A stretch of DNA of 64,000 nt from Cellulomonas humilata (GTDB lineage Bacteria; Actinomycetota; Actinomycetes; Actinomycetales; Cellulomonadaceae): NCBI RefSeq assembly GCF_030814415.1, contig NZ_JAUSVB010000002.1, positions 124,001 through 188,000 on the forward strand. The letters run 5' to 3'. Shown here one piece after another: positions 43,827 through 52,249 of this stretch. Made by a program: the position numbers and the translations under genes. How positions within the stretch are numbered: position 1 is the first letter of the stretch; the number at the start of each line of letters is the position of its first letter. The notes below the pieces were generated by a model. The model saw only the letters and a program-made list of their open reading frames with translations. It did no database searches and was not told the origin of the DNA.

Positions 43827-45056
43827 GGCATCGATGACCTTGACCCGGACGGCGAACGTCGCGGGGATCAGTCCCGCCAGGGCGCCGACCGCCACGGCGG
43901 CGGCCATCCCGACCAGGGCGGCGCTGAACGGGAACGGTGGCATGTCCTGGATCCCCCCGCCGAACACGCGCTCGACCGGGATGTTCTTGATGATCGCGAC
44001 GGCCAGCACGACGCCGACGAGCCCGGCCACGACGGTCGCCACCACCGACTCCAGCAGCACCCCGAAGAACACGCGTCCCGACGTCGCACCGAACGACCGT
44101 CGGATGCCGATCTCCCGGATCCGGTAGCGCACGGTCACCAGGGCGATGTTGACCAGGCCGAGCCCGCCGAGCAGCAGCGCGAACCCGCCGATCCCGATGC
44201 CGACCCACCTGGTGGCCCGGTCGAGCCCGCCGCTGTCGTACTGGTTGTCGACGATGTCCACCTGCCAGCCCGGCGCCGCTGCCTGCAGGTCCCGCGCGAT
44301 GGTCTCGCGGATCGCCTCCGACCGGTCGGCCGGCACCCAGAGGAGGATCGCCGGCATCTGCGCCTGCATCGGGCTCGCCGCGCCCGGCCCCGAGCCGCCG
44401 GACTGCACCCCGGAACCGTCCGGACCGATCCACCGGTGGAGCTGCTCGTACAGGACGTAGGCCTGCGGCTCGGCGCCCGGCCAGTCGTCGTGCACGACGC
44501 CGACGACGGACGCGGTGACCGGCGCCCGGTCGCCCAGCTCGACGGTCGGGTGCGACGACAGGTCGACGAGCCCGTACGCGTGGAGGAACGCCTCGTTGAC
44601 GACGAGGGTCGGTGCCAGTGCCTCGGTGTCCGCGTCCGTGAACCAGCGGCCGTGCTCGGGCGCGATGCGGTTGATGACGCCCAGGTCCGCGTCGACCGCT
44701 CGCAGCTGCGTCTGACGGGTGCCGTCCGGGAACCGCACCACGGCCTGCGTCCACTCGTCGCGGCTCGCATAGGTGATGTCGTAGCGCTCGAGCACGCGAG
44801 CGAACGCGTCGTCCCACCCGGCCGGCTGCACGGCGTCGGCGTCGCGCGGCCACGCGTTGACGTTGAGCGTGACGCTGCGGCCCGACTGACGCTCAGCCTG
44901 CTCTTTGAACGACTGGTTGAGCATGGACACCAGCGCGGTGACCCCGGTGATCGCGGCGACCGCGCAGGCCACGCCGATGAGCGCGAGCAGGACGCGGAGC
45001 TTGTGGATCCGCAGCTCGCCCCACGCCTCGACGATCGCGCCGACGACGCCGGTCAT
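43815..45056 (-). CDS. exporter module 1 permease (MacB/FtsX family)
   Basis: ABC exporter permease of 413 residues with MacB topology. A first segment ([20 protein letters not shown], residues 20-39) is followed by a large outside domain (to about 285) containing repeated Trp/Asp-rich stretches, then three clustered segments. The coupling motif [20 protein letters not shown] identifies the FtsX family. It shares the plan but little sequence outside the core with the module 2 permease, so the two modules are not recent copies. ATGA overlap with the ATPase gene. The stop codon region is tandemly duplicated. Confidence 0.93.
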   Translation of the reverse strand: MTGVVGAIVEAWGELRIHKLRVLLALIGVACAVAAITGVTALVSMLNQSFKEQAERQSGRSVTLNVNAWPRDADAVQPAGWDDAFARVLERYDITYASRDEWTQAVVRFPDGTRQTQLRAVDADLGVINRIAPEHGRWFTDADTEALAPTLVVNEAFLHAYGLVDLSSHPTVELGDRAPVTASVVGVVHDDWPGAEPQAYVLYEQLHRWIGPDGSGVQSGGSGPGAASPMQAQMPAILLWVPADRSEAIRETIARDLQAAAPGWQVDIVDNQYDSGGLDRATRWVGIGIGGFALLLGGLGLVNIALVTVRYRIREIGIRRSFGATSGRVFFGVLLESVVATVVAGLVGVVLAVAIIKNIPVERVFGGGIQDMPPFPFSAALVGMAAAVAVGALAGLIPATFAVRVKVIDAIRY

Positions 45057-45832
45057 GCGGGCACCCCGGCGTCGGGCAGGCGCCGCTCGGTGTGCGACGA
45101 CCGGTCGGCGACGAGGGGCACGTCGCCCACCCACTCGGACGTCGTGTCCAGGCTGATCGGCACCAGGACCCCCTCCGCCAGCCGGTACTGGCGCTCCGCG
45201 CGGGCGGCGACCGCGAGGTCGTGCGTGATGGTCACCAGGGCGGCTCCGGTCTGCGAGGCGATCTCGTCGAGCAGGTCCATGACCTCGCTGCCGGTCTCGA
45301 CGTCCAGGGCGCCGGTCGGCTCGTCGGCCAGGATCACGCGGGGTCCGCGCACCAGCGCCCTGGCGATGGCGACGCGCTGCTGCTCACCGCCCGAGAGCTT
45401 GTCGGGCATGGTGTCCACCCGGTCGCCGAGGCCGACACGTTCGAGCATCTCCGCGGCCAGCCGGGTGCGGGACCAGAACTGCCGGCCGCGCGCGTAGAGC
45501 AGGGGAGCGGACACGTTCTCCAGGGCCGTGCGGCCGGGCAGCAGGTTGAACTGCTGGAACACGAAGCCGAAGTCCCGGCCGCGTCGCCTGGTGCGGGCAC
45601 CGTTCGAGAGCTTGCCGATGGGCACACCCTCCAGCAGGTACTGGCCGGAGGTCGGTGCGTCGAGGAGGCCGAGGATGTTGAGCAGCGTCGACTTGCCGGT
45701 GCCGGACCGGCCGACGATCGCGACGTGCTCGCCGGCGTCGACCGCGACGGTCACGCCCTGCAGGATGTGCAGCAGCCGCTCGTCGGGCAGCCGGACCGAG
45801 CGCGTGACGTCGGTGAGCTCGAGGAGGCTCAT
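45053..45832 (-). CDS. exporter module 1 ATPase (MacB/LolD type)
   Basis: ATPase of 259 residues: Walker [14 protein letters not shown]-loop [19 protein letters not shown], signature [15 protein letters not shown] and Walker [15 protein letters not shown]-terminal extension of about 35 residues (after [12 protein letters not shown]) is not part of the nucleotide-binding fold and differs from module 2. It overlaps its neighbours on both sides (ATGA). Function as in MacB-like exporters: driving movement of the permease's outside domain so that the adaptor can expel a substrate. Confidence 0.93.
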   Translation of the reverse strand: MSLLELTDVTRSVRLPDERLLHILQGVTVAVDAGEHVAIVGRSGTGKSTLLNILGLLDAPTSGQYLLEGVPIGKLSNGARTRRRGRDFGFVFQQFNLLPGRTALENVSAPLLYARGRQFWSRTRLAAEMLERVGLGDRVDTMPDKLSGGEQQRVAIARALVRGPRVILADEPTGALDVETGSEVMDLLDEIASQTGAALVTITHDLAVAARAERQYRLAEGVLVPISLDTTSEWVGDVPLVADRSSHTERRLPDAGVPA

Positions 45833-46851
45833 CCTTCGCAGACCATCGGGTCGAAGTCGACGCTGCAGTCGACCTGCTTGCCCGTGCCGCCCGGCACGGG
45901 GATGAACTCCAGGACCGTGTCGCCGGCCGCGAGGCCCTCGGTGACCTGCACGTTCTTCCCGTCGGTCAGCCCGAGGACCACCGCACGCTTCTCGTTGCTG
46001 CCGTCGGCGGCCACGACCCAGACGTTTCCCGCCTGCACGGTGCCCTGCACCGCGGTGATCGGCACCACGACGGCGTCGGCGGCCGTGCCGTTGGTGATCT
46101 CGACCGTGGCGCCGAGCCCTGGGAACGCGGTGATCCCCGCGGGGATGGCGCAGGTCACGGTGCCCGACGAGCTCGTGGTGGTGCCGTCGGAGACGCTGTC
46201 GGTGCCGGTGGTCGGCGCTGCGCCGACCCGCAGCCCGGTGCAGTCGAACGGTGCCGGACCTCCCGTGAGCGTGACGCTGGCCAGCGTCGGTGCGCCGACG
46301 AGCCGGTACTGCTTGTCGGGGGTGAGGGTGCCGGTGACCGAGAGCGTGCCGGGGGCGACCTTGCCGACCTCGTCGCCGACGGAGACCACCTGGTCCTTCA
46401 GGGTGGGCAGTGACAGCGTGCCGGCGACGGGCGCGGTGACGGTCGCGAGCGTGACCTTGGGCTTGCGCTCCGTGCTGGTCTGCTCGCCAGTCTCCGGATC
46501 GGTGGTCACGATCGGGTCCTGCGGGGTCTCCTGCCGGATCTCGAGGATCGGCGTCCCGGCGGCGACCGCGGCGCCGTCGGCGGCCAACAGCTTGGAGACC
46601 GTGCCGGCCAGCGTGGCTCGCACGACGACGGCCGGGTCCGCGGTCACCGACGCCTGGACCGTGACCGCGTTGGTCACGGTCGCGGTGGCCACCTCGACGG
46701 TGGGCTCGACGATGGCGCCGGTGGGGTGCAGCGACGTGTCGACGGTGCTGACGTCGGCCCCGGCGAACGCGATCTTCACCAGGGCGGCCGCGATGACGGC
46801 CCAGAGGATCAGGCGGATGGTCGGGAAGATGATCCTGCGGGTGACCCCCAC
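45829..46851 (-). CDS. exporter module 1 adaptor (RND/MacA-like)
   Basis: Adaptor of 340 residues, one N-terminal membrane segment (IRLILWAVIAAALVKIAFAG) and an extracellular part with a biotinyl-lipoyl-like domain (ATLAGTVSKLLAADGAAVAA then GTPILEI ... PVAGTLSLPTLKDQVVSVGD). Unlike the module 2 adaptor it has no long helical hairpin and no peptidoglycan-binding domain. It carries four cysteines in its C-terminal half (APFDC, TVTC, QVDC, MVCEG), unusual for this family and reminiscent of the cysteine-rich lipoproteins nearby. GTG start with AGAGGAG 8 bases upstream. It opens the exporter operon behind a promoter with a 19-base spacer. Confidence 0.87.
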   Translation of the reverse strand: MGVTRRIIFPTIRLILWAVIAAALVKIAFAGADVSTVDTSLHPTGAIVEPTVEVATATVTNAVTVQASVTADPAVVVRATLAGTVSKLLAADGAAVAAGTPILEIRQETPQDPIVTTDPETGEQTSTERKPKVTLATVTAPVAGTLSLPTLKDQVVSVGDEVGKVAPGTLSVTGTLTPDKQYRLVGAPTLASVTLTGGPAPFDCTGLRVGAAPTTGTDSVSDGTTTSSSGTVTCAIPAGITAFPGLGATVEITNGTAADAVVVPITAVQGTVQAGNVWVVAADGSNEKRAVVLGLTDGKNVQVTEGLAAGDTVLEFIPVPGGTGKQVDCSVDFDPMVCEG

Positions 46852-46971
46852 GGTCGGGCTCCTCTGGCGTGGTTGGGACGGCTGCGACGGAACGTACCGA
46901 CAGCGCCGTGACCAGGGGATCCGTCGTGAGGATGACGTGGTCGGCGGGGCGGTCCCGTTACCGTGCGCCAG

Positions 46972-47002
46972 ACACTACTGTGCGACGCGCACTAGCGGTC
47001 AA
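46972..47002 (-). promoter_or_regulatory. exporter operon promoter, 19-base spacer with central dyad
   Basis: On the minus strand: -35 TTGACC (complement of 46997-47002), 19 bases, -10 TAGTGT (complement of 46972-46977). A perfect 5-3-5 dyad GTGCG-ACG-CGCAC (46980-46992) lies in the spacer. An overlong spacer with a dyad inside is the layout of promoters untwisted by MerR-family activators. The leader is about 115 bases. Confidence 0.5.
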
Positions 47003-47048
47003 GCACCGACGCGCGTGTCGGAGCAGGACGAGGTCGTGCGTCCGACGC

Positions 47049-47095
47049 GAGATCGCGGGTTCGCACCCCCGGTCTCGTGCCGAACCCACGATCTC
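47049..47095 (-). terminator. long hairpin after galK
   Basis: 15-bp stem GAGATCGCGGGTTCG (47049-47063) with CGAACCCACGATCTC (47081-47095): 14 pairs plus one G-T, 17-base loop. It lies 57 bases beyond the galK stop on the minus strand and before the exporter promoter, so it can separate the two operons. It occupies the middle of the 300-base gap 46852-47151. Confidence 0.6.
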
Positions 47096-47151
47096 CTTGT
47101 CCGCGGACTCCGCGGGTCGGCTCGCCGTCGCCGTGCGGAGCCGGCGACCGG

Positions 47152-48357
47152 TCAGGCGGCCGGACCCGCTGCCGTCGCCACCAGGAACGCCGGAGCCCGC
47201 AGACCCTGCTCCGCGAACGCGTCGGCGACCGTCTGCGCCACCCGGTCCACCTCGTCGGCGGCGACCAGGGCGATCGCCGACCCGCCGAACCCGCCGCCCG
47301 TCATCCGCGCTCCGACGGCACCGGCCGCGCGGGCCGTGTCGACCACCAGGTCCAGCTCCCGGCACGACACCTCGTAGTCGTCGCGGAGCGAGGCGTGGGA
47401 CGCGTTCATCAGCGTCCCGACGAGCCCGACCTCCCCGGCGTCGAGCAGCGCGACGAACCAGGTCACGCGGTCGATCTCGTTGACCACGTGCCGGACGCGG
47501 CGCACCTGGACCTCGTCGTCGAGCTTGTCCAGGGCCCACTCCAGCCCGCGGGGGTCGTCGGAGACCTCGCGCAGCGTCCCGACGCCCAGCCGTGCGGCCG
47601 CCGCCTCGCAGGACGCCCGGCGGGCGGCGTACTGCCCGTCGACGAGTGCGTGCTCGGCGCGGGTGTCGACCACCAGCAGCGCCAGGTCGTGCGCCGCGAG
47701 GTCGAACGGGACGTGCCGGACGGAGCCGTCGAGGCAGTCGAGCAGGAGGGCGTGACCGTCCTGCGACCGCAGCGACGCCGCCTGGTCCATGCCGCCCGTG
47801 GGCGCGCCGGCGATCTCGTTCTCGGCGCGCACGCACAGCGCCGCGAGGGTGGCGCGGCCCTCGTCGGAGGCCGCGAGGCCCAGCGCGAACACCGCGTCGA
47901 GCGCGACCGCGGTGGACGCCTCGAGCGCGGCGGACGACGACAGCCCGGCTCCGTACGGCACGCACGAGTCGATCGCGACGTCGAACCCGGAGACGGCGTG
48001 GCCGGCCTGCCGCAGAGCCCAGGCCACCCCCACGACGTACCCGACCCAGCCGTCCACCGTGCCGGGCGCCACGTCGGCGAGGTCGACGGTCCGCAGCCCG
48101 GCGGGCTCCTGCGCGCTCACGAGCCGCACGATGTCGTCGTCGCGACGCCGCAGTGCCGCGTACGTGCGGTGGGGGAGCGCGATGGGCAGGCAGAGGCCTC
48201 CGTTGTAGTCGGTGTGCTCACCGATGAGGTTCACGCGACCCGGTGCCGACCAGGTGCCCTCCGGCTCGGCCTCGAACCGGCCCGCGAACAGGGCGCGGAC
48301 GCGGTCGGCGCCCTCCTGCGGGGTCCAGACGTCCAGCCAGGTCACGTCGGCGGTCAT
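47152..48357 (-). CDS. galK: galactokinase
   Basis: GHMP kinase (401 residues) phosphorylating galactose to galactose-1-phosphate, first step of the Leloir pathway. It has the galactokinase signature SAPGRVNLIGEHTDYNGGLC near residue 40, the ATP loop PYGAGLSSSAALEASTAV (about 135-152), GGMDQAASL and the C-terminal motif GARMTGGGFGGSAIAL. The ATG overlaps the galT stop (ATGA). It is the last gene of a DeoR regulator-galT-galK operon, so it is controlled with galT by that regulator. Confidence 0.97.
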   Translation of the reverse strand: MTADVTWLDVWTPQEGADRVRALFAGRFEAEPEGTWSAPGRVNLIGEHTDYNGGLCLPIALPHRTYAALRRRDDDIVRLVSAQEPAGLRTVDLADVAPGTVDGWVGYVVGVAWALRQAGHAVSGFDVAIDSCVPYGAGLSSSAALEASTAVALDAVFALGLAASDEGRATLAALCVRAENEIAGAPTGGMDQAASLRSQDGHALLLDCLDGSVRHVPFDLAAHDLALLVVDTRAEHALVDGQYAARRASCEAAAARLGVGTLREVSDDPRGLEWALDKLDDEVQVRRVRHVVNEIDRVTWFVALLDAGEVGLVGTLMNASHASLRDDYEVSCRELDLVVDTARAAGAVGARMTGGGFGGSAIALVAADEVDRVAQTVADAFAEQGLRAPAFLVATAAGPAA

Positions 48358-49541
48358 GCCAGCTCCTGCAGTCGGGTCGCGATGCGCTCGGGGGTGGTGT
48401 CGCTGATCCAGGCGCCCATGCCGGACTCGACACCGGCGAGGTACTTGAGCTTGCCCGGCGCGCGCAGCACCGAGAACAGCTGCAGGTGCAGGCGGGACAC
48501 GTCACGGCCCTCGCGGGTCGGCGCCTGGTGCCAGCCGGAGATGTACGGCAGGGGGATGAGTTCGCCGTCGGGGCCGACGAAGAACCGGTCCAGCCGCTGC
48601 AGCAGCGCCAGGTAGACGGTCGACAGGTCGTCGCGCTCCGCGTCGGTGAGCGCCGGCAGGTCGGGCACGTCGCGCCGTGGGACCAGGTGCACCTCGACGG
48701 GCCAGCGCGCCGCGAACGGCACGTAGGCCACCCAGTGCTCCGACTCCACGACGATCCGCTCCCCGTGCGCCAGCTCGGCGTCCAGCACGTCCCGGCCCAG
48801 CAGTCGCCCGGTCCGCTCGTGGTGGGCGCGGGCCTGCGCGAGCATCGCGGTCGTCCTCGGCGTGACGTACGGGAACGCGTAGATCTGCCCGTGCGGGTGG
48901 TGCAGCGTGACGCCGATCTCCTTGCCGCGGTTCTCGAACACGAACACCTGCTCGATGCCGGGCAGCGCGCTCAGGGCCTCCGTCCGCTGCGTCCAGGCCT
49001 CGACGATCGTCCGCATGCGGCGCGGGGTCACCGTGCTCAGCGACGCGGTCGAGTCGGACGAGAAGCAGATGACCTCGCAGCGGCCCGCGGCGGGGCGCAC
49101 GGTCCAGAGCGGCTCGCCGTCGCGCTGCACCGGAGCGTCCGGGATCCCCGGGATCGCCAGCAGCGACGGGAAGCGGTTCTCGAAGACGACGACGTCGTAG
49201 TCCTCGGCCGGGATCTCGCCGTCCTGGTACACCGCGCCGGGCTTGGCGGGGGCCAGCGGGTTGGCGTCGGCCGGCGGCAGGAACGTGCGGTTCATCCGGT
49301 GGGCGGCCATCGGGATCCACTCGCCCGTGAGCGGGTCGCGGCGCAGCTCCGGGCCGGTGACCGGCTGCGGCACCCCGTCCGCGTCGGGCACCGGTGCGAA
49401 CCTGTCCACGAGCGGGCGTGCGTCCGTCAGGGTGCGGGTCGCGCCTCCCGAGACGTACGGCTCGGAGTCGTCGAAGTAGATCAGCTCGCGGCCGTCGGCC
49501 AGCGTGGTCGGGGTCATGCGGACGGTCGGGGTCACGGTCAC
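48354..49541 (-). CDS. galT: galactose-1-phosphate uridylyltransferase
   Basis: GalT (395 residues) exchanges UMP between UDP-glucose and galactose-1-phosphate. The active-site motif HPHGQ occurs in TLHHPHGQIYAFPYVTPRT, and VVFENRFPSL and SGWHQAPTREGRD are further family segments. I place the start at a GTG that overlaps the regulator's stop (GTGA); an ATG eight codons later is an alternative. The tight coupling with the regulator upstream and galK downstream makes one operon. No epimerase gene is present in the window. Confidence 0.95.
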   Translation of the reverse strand: MTVTPTVRMTPTTLADGRELIYFDDSEPYVSGGATRTLTDARPLVDRFAPVPDADGVPQPVTGPELRRDPLTGEWIPMAAHRMNRTFLPPADANPLAPAKPGAVYQDGEIPAEDYDVVVFENRFPSLLAIPGIPDAPVQRDGEPLWTVRPAAGRCEVICFSSDSTASLSTVTPRRMRTIVEAWTQRTEALSALPGIEQVFVFENRGKEIGVTLHHPHGQIYAFPYVTPRTTAMLAQARAHHERTGRLLGRDVLDAELAHGERIVVESEHWVAYVPFAARWPVEVHLVPRRDVPDLPALTDAERDDLSTVYLALLQRLDRFFVGPDGELIPLPYISGWHQAPTREGRDVSRLHLQLFSVLRAPGKLKYLAGVESGMGAWISDTTPERIATRLQELA

Positions 49542-50323
49542 GTGGCGGCTCCGGGGGTGGTGACCAGGCGGAGGTCCGCGCCGGTCAGGTGTCGTCGTGC
49601 GTCGGCGGGCAGGGCGTCGTCGGTGAGCAGGGTGTCGATGTCGTCGAGGGGGGCGATGCGGGCCAGGCCCACGACCCCCCACTTCGTGTGGTCGGCGAGC
49701 ACGGTGGTCGCGGCGGCGCACGCCATGAGCGCGCGGTCGGTGGCGGCCTCGGCGAGGTTGGGCGTGGTCAGGCCGCTGGCGTCGAGACCGTGCACGCCGA
49801 GGTAGGTGCGGTCGACGCGCAGGCTCGCGAGCGTGGCGTCCGCGACCGGGCCGACGAGCGCGTCGGACGGGGTGCGGACCCCGCCCGTGAGGATCACCTC
49901 GACACCGGCCGCGCCGTGCAGGGCGTCGGCGATGCGCAGGCCGTTGGTGACGACCGTGAGGTCCGGGATGCCGGCACCGGCCAGCAGCTCCGCCAGCAGG
50001 TACGTGGTCGTCCCCGCGGACAGCGCGATGGCCTGTCCGGGCTCGACGGTGGCCAGCGCGGCGCGGGCGATCGCCGCCTTCTCCGGACCGGCCCAGGAGC
50101 GCTTGGCGTCGAAGCCCGGCTCGTCGGTGGGCCTCCCGAGGGCGTCCGGGGCCACGGCGCCGCCGTGCACGCGACGGACCAGTCCCGCGCGCGCGAGCTC
50201 GGCAATGTCACGCCGGACGGTCATGTCCGAGACGTCGAGGCTCTCCACCAGGTCGGCGACGCGCGCGGCCCCGTCGGCGCGGACGGCGGCCAGGATCCGC
50301 TCCTGTCGCTGAGAGGCAAGCAT
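49538..50323 (-). CDS. DeoR-family regulator of the galactose operon
   Basis: Repressor of 261 residues. The N-terminal helix-turn-helix has the DeoR pattern RQERILAAVRADGAARVADL, VSDMTVRRDIAELARAGL and VRRVHGGAV. The C-terminal sugar-phosphate sensor domain contains ALSAGTTTYLLAELL, VVTNGLRIADAL, LTGGVRTPSDALVGP and YLGVHGLDASGLTTP. It heads the galT-galK operon and overlaps galT. Starting ATG lies 6 bases after a -10 box (leaderless). Control by a phosphorylated sugar such as galactose-1-phosphate is inferred from family and context. Confidence 0.93.
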   Translation of the reverse strand: MLASQRQERILAAVRADGAARVADLVESLDVSDMTVRRDIAELARAGLVRRVHGGAVAPDALGRPTDEPGFDAKRSWAGPEKAAIARAALATVEPGQAIALSAGTTTYLLAELLAGAGIPDLTVVTNGLRIADALHGAAGVEVILTGGVRTPSDALVGPVADATLASLRVDRTYLGVHGLDASGLTTPNLAEAATDRALMACAAATTVLADHTKWGVVGLARIAPLDDIDTLLTDDALPADARRHLTGADLRLVTTPGAAT

Positions 50324-50329
50324 CCGAAC

Positions 50330-50358
50330 ACTCTCGCACGCAATCCAACAAACTTCAA
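50330..50358 (-). promoter_or_regulatory. promoter of the galactose operon with direct-repeat operator
   Basis: Minus strand: -35 TTGAAG (complement of 50353-50358), 17 bases, -10 GAGAGT (complement of 50330-50335), 6 bases, ATG. GTTGAAGTT and GTTGGATT form a direct repeat across the -35 and spacer, the kind of site DeoR proteins use. Confidence 0.6.
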
Positions 50359-50375
50359 CACGAGGGTTGCGAGAC

Positions 50376-50517
50376 GTCCGCACTCCCGCGGGCTCCAGCA
50401 CGCGGGAGTGCGGACGTCCGCGGATTCGGTCGCTGTGGCGCTCGATCGTGCGGACGTCGTGGGTGGGGACGCGCTGCGTCCGCGGATTCGGTCGCTGGGG
50501 CGCTCGATCGTGCGGAC
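50376..50517. repeat. three 40-bp units bounded by GTCCGC and GCGGAC
   Basis: Units at 50376-50415, 50416-50455 and 50478-50517, each exactly 40 bases and each starting GTCCGC and ending GCGGAC. Units 2 and 3 are identical at 39 of 40 positions. Unit 1 has a different interior and, with its flanks, forms a perfect 18-bp stem (50373-50390 with 50401-50418). Units 1 and 2 abut; 22 bases separate 2 and 3. The array fills the gap between mrp and the galactose operon, where unit 1 can act as terminator of mrp. Confidence 0.85.
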
Positions 50518-50523
50518 GTTGCG

Positions 50524-51663
50524 TCAGCGACCTGCGGGGGTCAGACCCAGCGAGCGGCCCGCCAGGCCGCGGCGGCGGGAGGCCAGCGAGCGAGCGACGG
50601 CCTGCAGCGCCTGAGCGGCGGGGGAGTCCGGGGCGCTGAGCACCACCGGGGTGCCCGCGTCGCCGGACTCGCGCAGGCGCACGTCGAGCGGCACCTGTCC
50701 GAGCAGCGGCACGTCGCCACCGGTGATCCGCGAGAGGTTGTCGGCGACGATCTGCCCGCCACCGGAACCGAACAGGGCGAGCCGCGATCCGTCGGGCTGC
50801 TCGAGCCACGCCATGTTCTCCACGACACCGACCACGTGCTGCCGGGTCTGCACGGCGACGGACCCCGCCCGCTCGGCGACCTCCGCGGCGGCGAGCTGCG
50901 GGGTGGTGACCACCACGATCTCGGAGCTCGGCAGCAGCTGCGCCACGGAGATGGCGATGTCCCCGGTGCCGGGGGGCAGGTCGAGCAGGAGCACGTCGAG
51001 GTCGCCCCAGAACACGTCCGCGAGGAACTGCTGCAGCGCGCGGTGCAGCATCGGACCGCGCCACACGACCGGCTGCCCGGGCGGGACGAACATGCCGATC
51101 GAGACGACCAGCACGCCGAACGCCTCAGGCGGCAGCAGCATGTCGTCGACCCGCGTCGGCTGCCGCGTCACCCCGAGCATGCGGGGGATCGAGAATCCGT
51201 AGATGTCCGCGTCGACGACGCCGACCTTCAGCCCGTCGGCGGCCATCGCGACCGCCAGGTTGGCCGTGACTGAGGACTTGCCGACGCCGCCCTTGCCCGA
51301 CGCGATCGCGAACACCTTGGTCAGCGAGCCCGGCTGCGAGAACGGGATGACCGGCTCGGCGTCGGTGCCCCGCAGGAGCGTCCGCAGTGCCGCCCGCTGC
51401 TCGGCCGACATCACACCGAACACGACGGAGACGTCGTCGATCCCCTCGACGCCGGCCGCCGCCGCGCTGACGTCGCGGGTCAGCGTGTCCTTCAGCGGGC
51501 AGCCGGGGGTGGTCAGGTCGATGCCGACCGTCGCGCGGGAGCCGGTGACCTCGACGGAGCGGACCATGCCGAGGTCGGTGATCGGCCGCTTGATCTCCGG
51601 GTCGAGGACGTGCGTCAGCGCCTCGCGGATGGCATCGAGCAGGGGGTCGGTGGGGTCCGGCAT
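50524..51663 (-). CDS. mrp: Mrp/NBP35-type iron-sulfur carrier ATPase
   Basis: A 379-residue protein with an N-terminal MIP18-type domain (LDPEIKRPITDLGMVRSVEV, TTPGCPLKDTLTRDV) and a deviant Walker A P-loop ATPase (AIASGKGGVGKSSVTANLAV). It likely transfers Fe-S clusters to apoproteins. The CxxC pair that many Mrp proteins carry after VENM is absent here (VENMAWLEQPDGSRLALFG), which I recall as usual for actinobacterial members. TPGC near residue 55 is the conserved MIP18 cysteine. It reads toward the 40-bp repeat array, which separates it from the galactose operon. Confidence 0.93.
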   Translation of the reverse strand: MPDPTDPLLDAIREALTHVLDPEIKRPITDLGMVRSVEVTGSRATVGIDLTTPGCPLKDTLTRDVSAAAAGVEGIDDVSVVFGVMSAEQRAALRTLLRGTDAEPVIPFSQPGSLTKVFAIASGKGGVGKSSVTANLAVAMAADGLKVGVVDADIYGFSIPRMLGVTRQPTRVDDMLLPPEAFGVLVVSIGMFVPPGQPVVWRGPMLHRALQQFLADVFWGDLDVLLLDLPPGTGDIAISVAQLLPSSEIVVVTTPQLAAAEVAERAGSVAVQTRQHVVGVVENMAWLEQPDGSRLALFGSGGGQIVADNLSRITGGDVPLLGQVPLDVRLRESGDAGTPVVLSAPDSPAAQALQAVARSLASRRRGLAGRSLGLTPAGR

Positions 51664-51688
51664 GGGCCCATCGTAGGTCGGCCGAGCC

Positions 51689-52249
51689 TCAGCCCCGTGC
51701 CTGCCGGTCCCCGCCCCCGCGGGAGCGGTCGCCCTTCTTCTCGGGACGGTCGCCGTCGTGCTCCTTGTCCCCGTCCCGCTCCGCGGTGAGGTCCTCGAGC
51801 ATGTTGCGCAGCTCCGAGCGGACGAAGTCGCGCGTGGCCACCTCGGACAGCGCGATGCGCAGCGCCGCCATCTCGCGCGCCAGGAACTCGGTGTCCGCGA
51901 GGTTCCGCTCGGAGCGCTGGCGGTCCTGCTCGGCCTGCACGCGGTCGCGGTCGGTCTGCCGGTTCTGCGCGAGCAGGATCAGCGGGGCCGCGTACGACGC
52001 CTGCAGGGAGAGCATGAGTGTGAGGGCTGTGAACCCGTTCGCGGCCTGGTCGAACCGCATGCCCTCGGGGGCCCAGATGTTCCACGCGATCCAGACCAGG
52101 CAGAACAGCGTCAGGTAGATGATGAACCGCGGGGTCCCCAGGAACCTCGCGATGCTCTCCGAGATCTTCCCCGAGGCGTCCTCGTCCAGCTGCGGCCGAC
52201 GGATGAACCGGCGGCGCGTCTCCAGCGGGGTGTCCAGGCGGTCAGCCAC
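51689..52249 (-). CDS. DUF1003 membrane protein
   Basis: A 186-residue protein with two membrane segments (IIYLTLFCLVWIAWNIW and FTALTLMLSLQASYAAPLIL) followed by the conserved LLAQNRQTDRDRVQAEQDRQ segment that defines DUF1003, and a charged C-terminal tail. Function is unknown. It starts at a GTG and its first 8 bases overlap the end of the MgtE-N/CBS gene. That gene pair is common in actinobacteria and suggests a joint role, perhaps in divalent cation handling. Confidence 0.9.
   Translation of the reverse strand: MADRLDTPLETRRRFIRRPQLDEDASGKISESIARFLGTPRFIIYLTLFCLVWIAWNIWAPEGMRFDQAANGFTALTLMLSLQASYAAPLILLAQNRQTDRDRVQAEQDRQRSERNLADTEFLAREMAALRIALSEVATRDFVRSELRNMLEDLTAERDGDKEHDGDRPEKKGDRSRGGGDRQARG

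Noticed and set aside
47036..47100. Possible tRNA (GGGTTCGCACCCC resembles a T-arm)
   Set aside because: The five-base T stem does not pair properly and there are no acceptor, D or anticodon arms at the right distances. The sequence is explained by the larger inverted repeat.
50376..50517. CRISPR-like array
   Set aside because: Only three units, two directly abutting without a spacer, and no cas genes in the window.
49538..51064. A single 508-codon minus-strand gene covering the DeoR regulator and the repeat array
   Set aside because: The frame is open upstream only by chance through mrp antisense-frame and repeat sequence. The helix-turn-helix protein begins at the ATG at 50323, directly after a good promoter.
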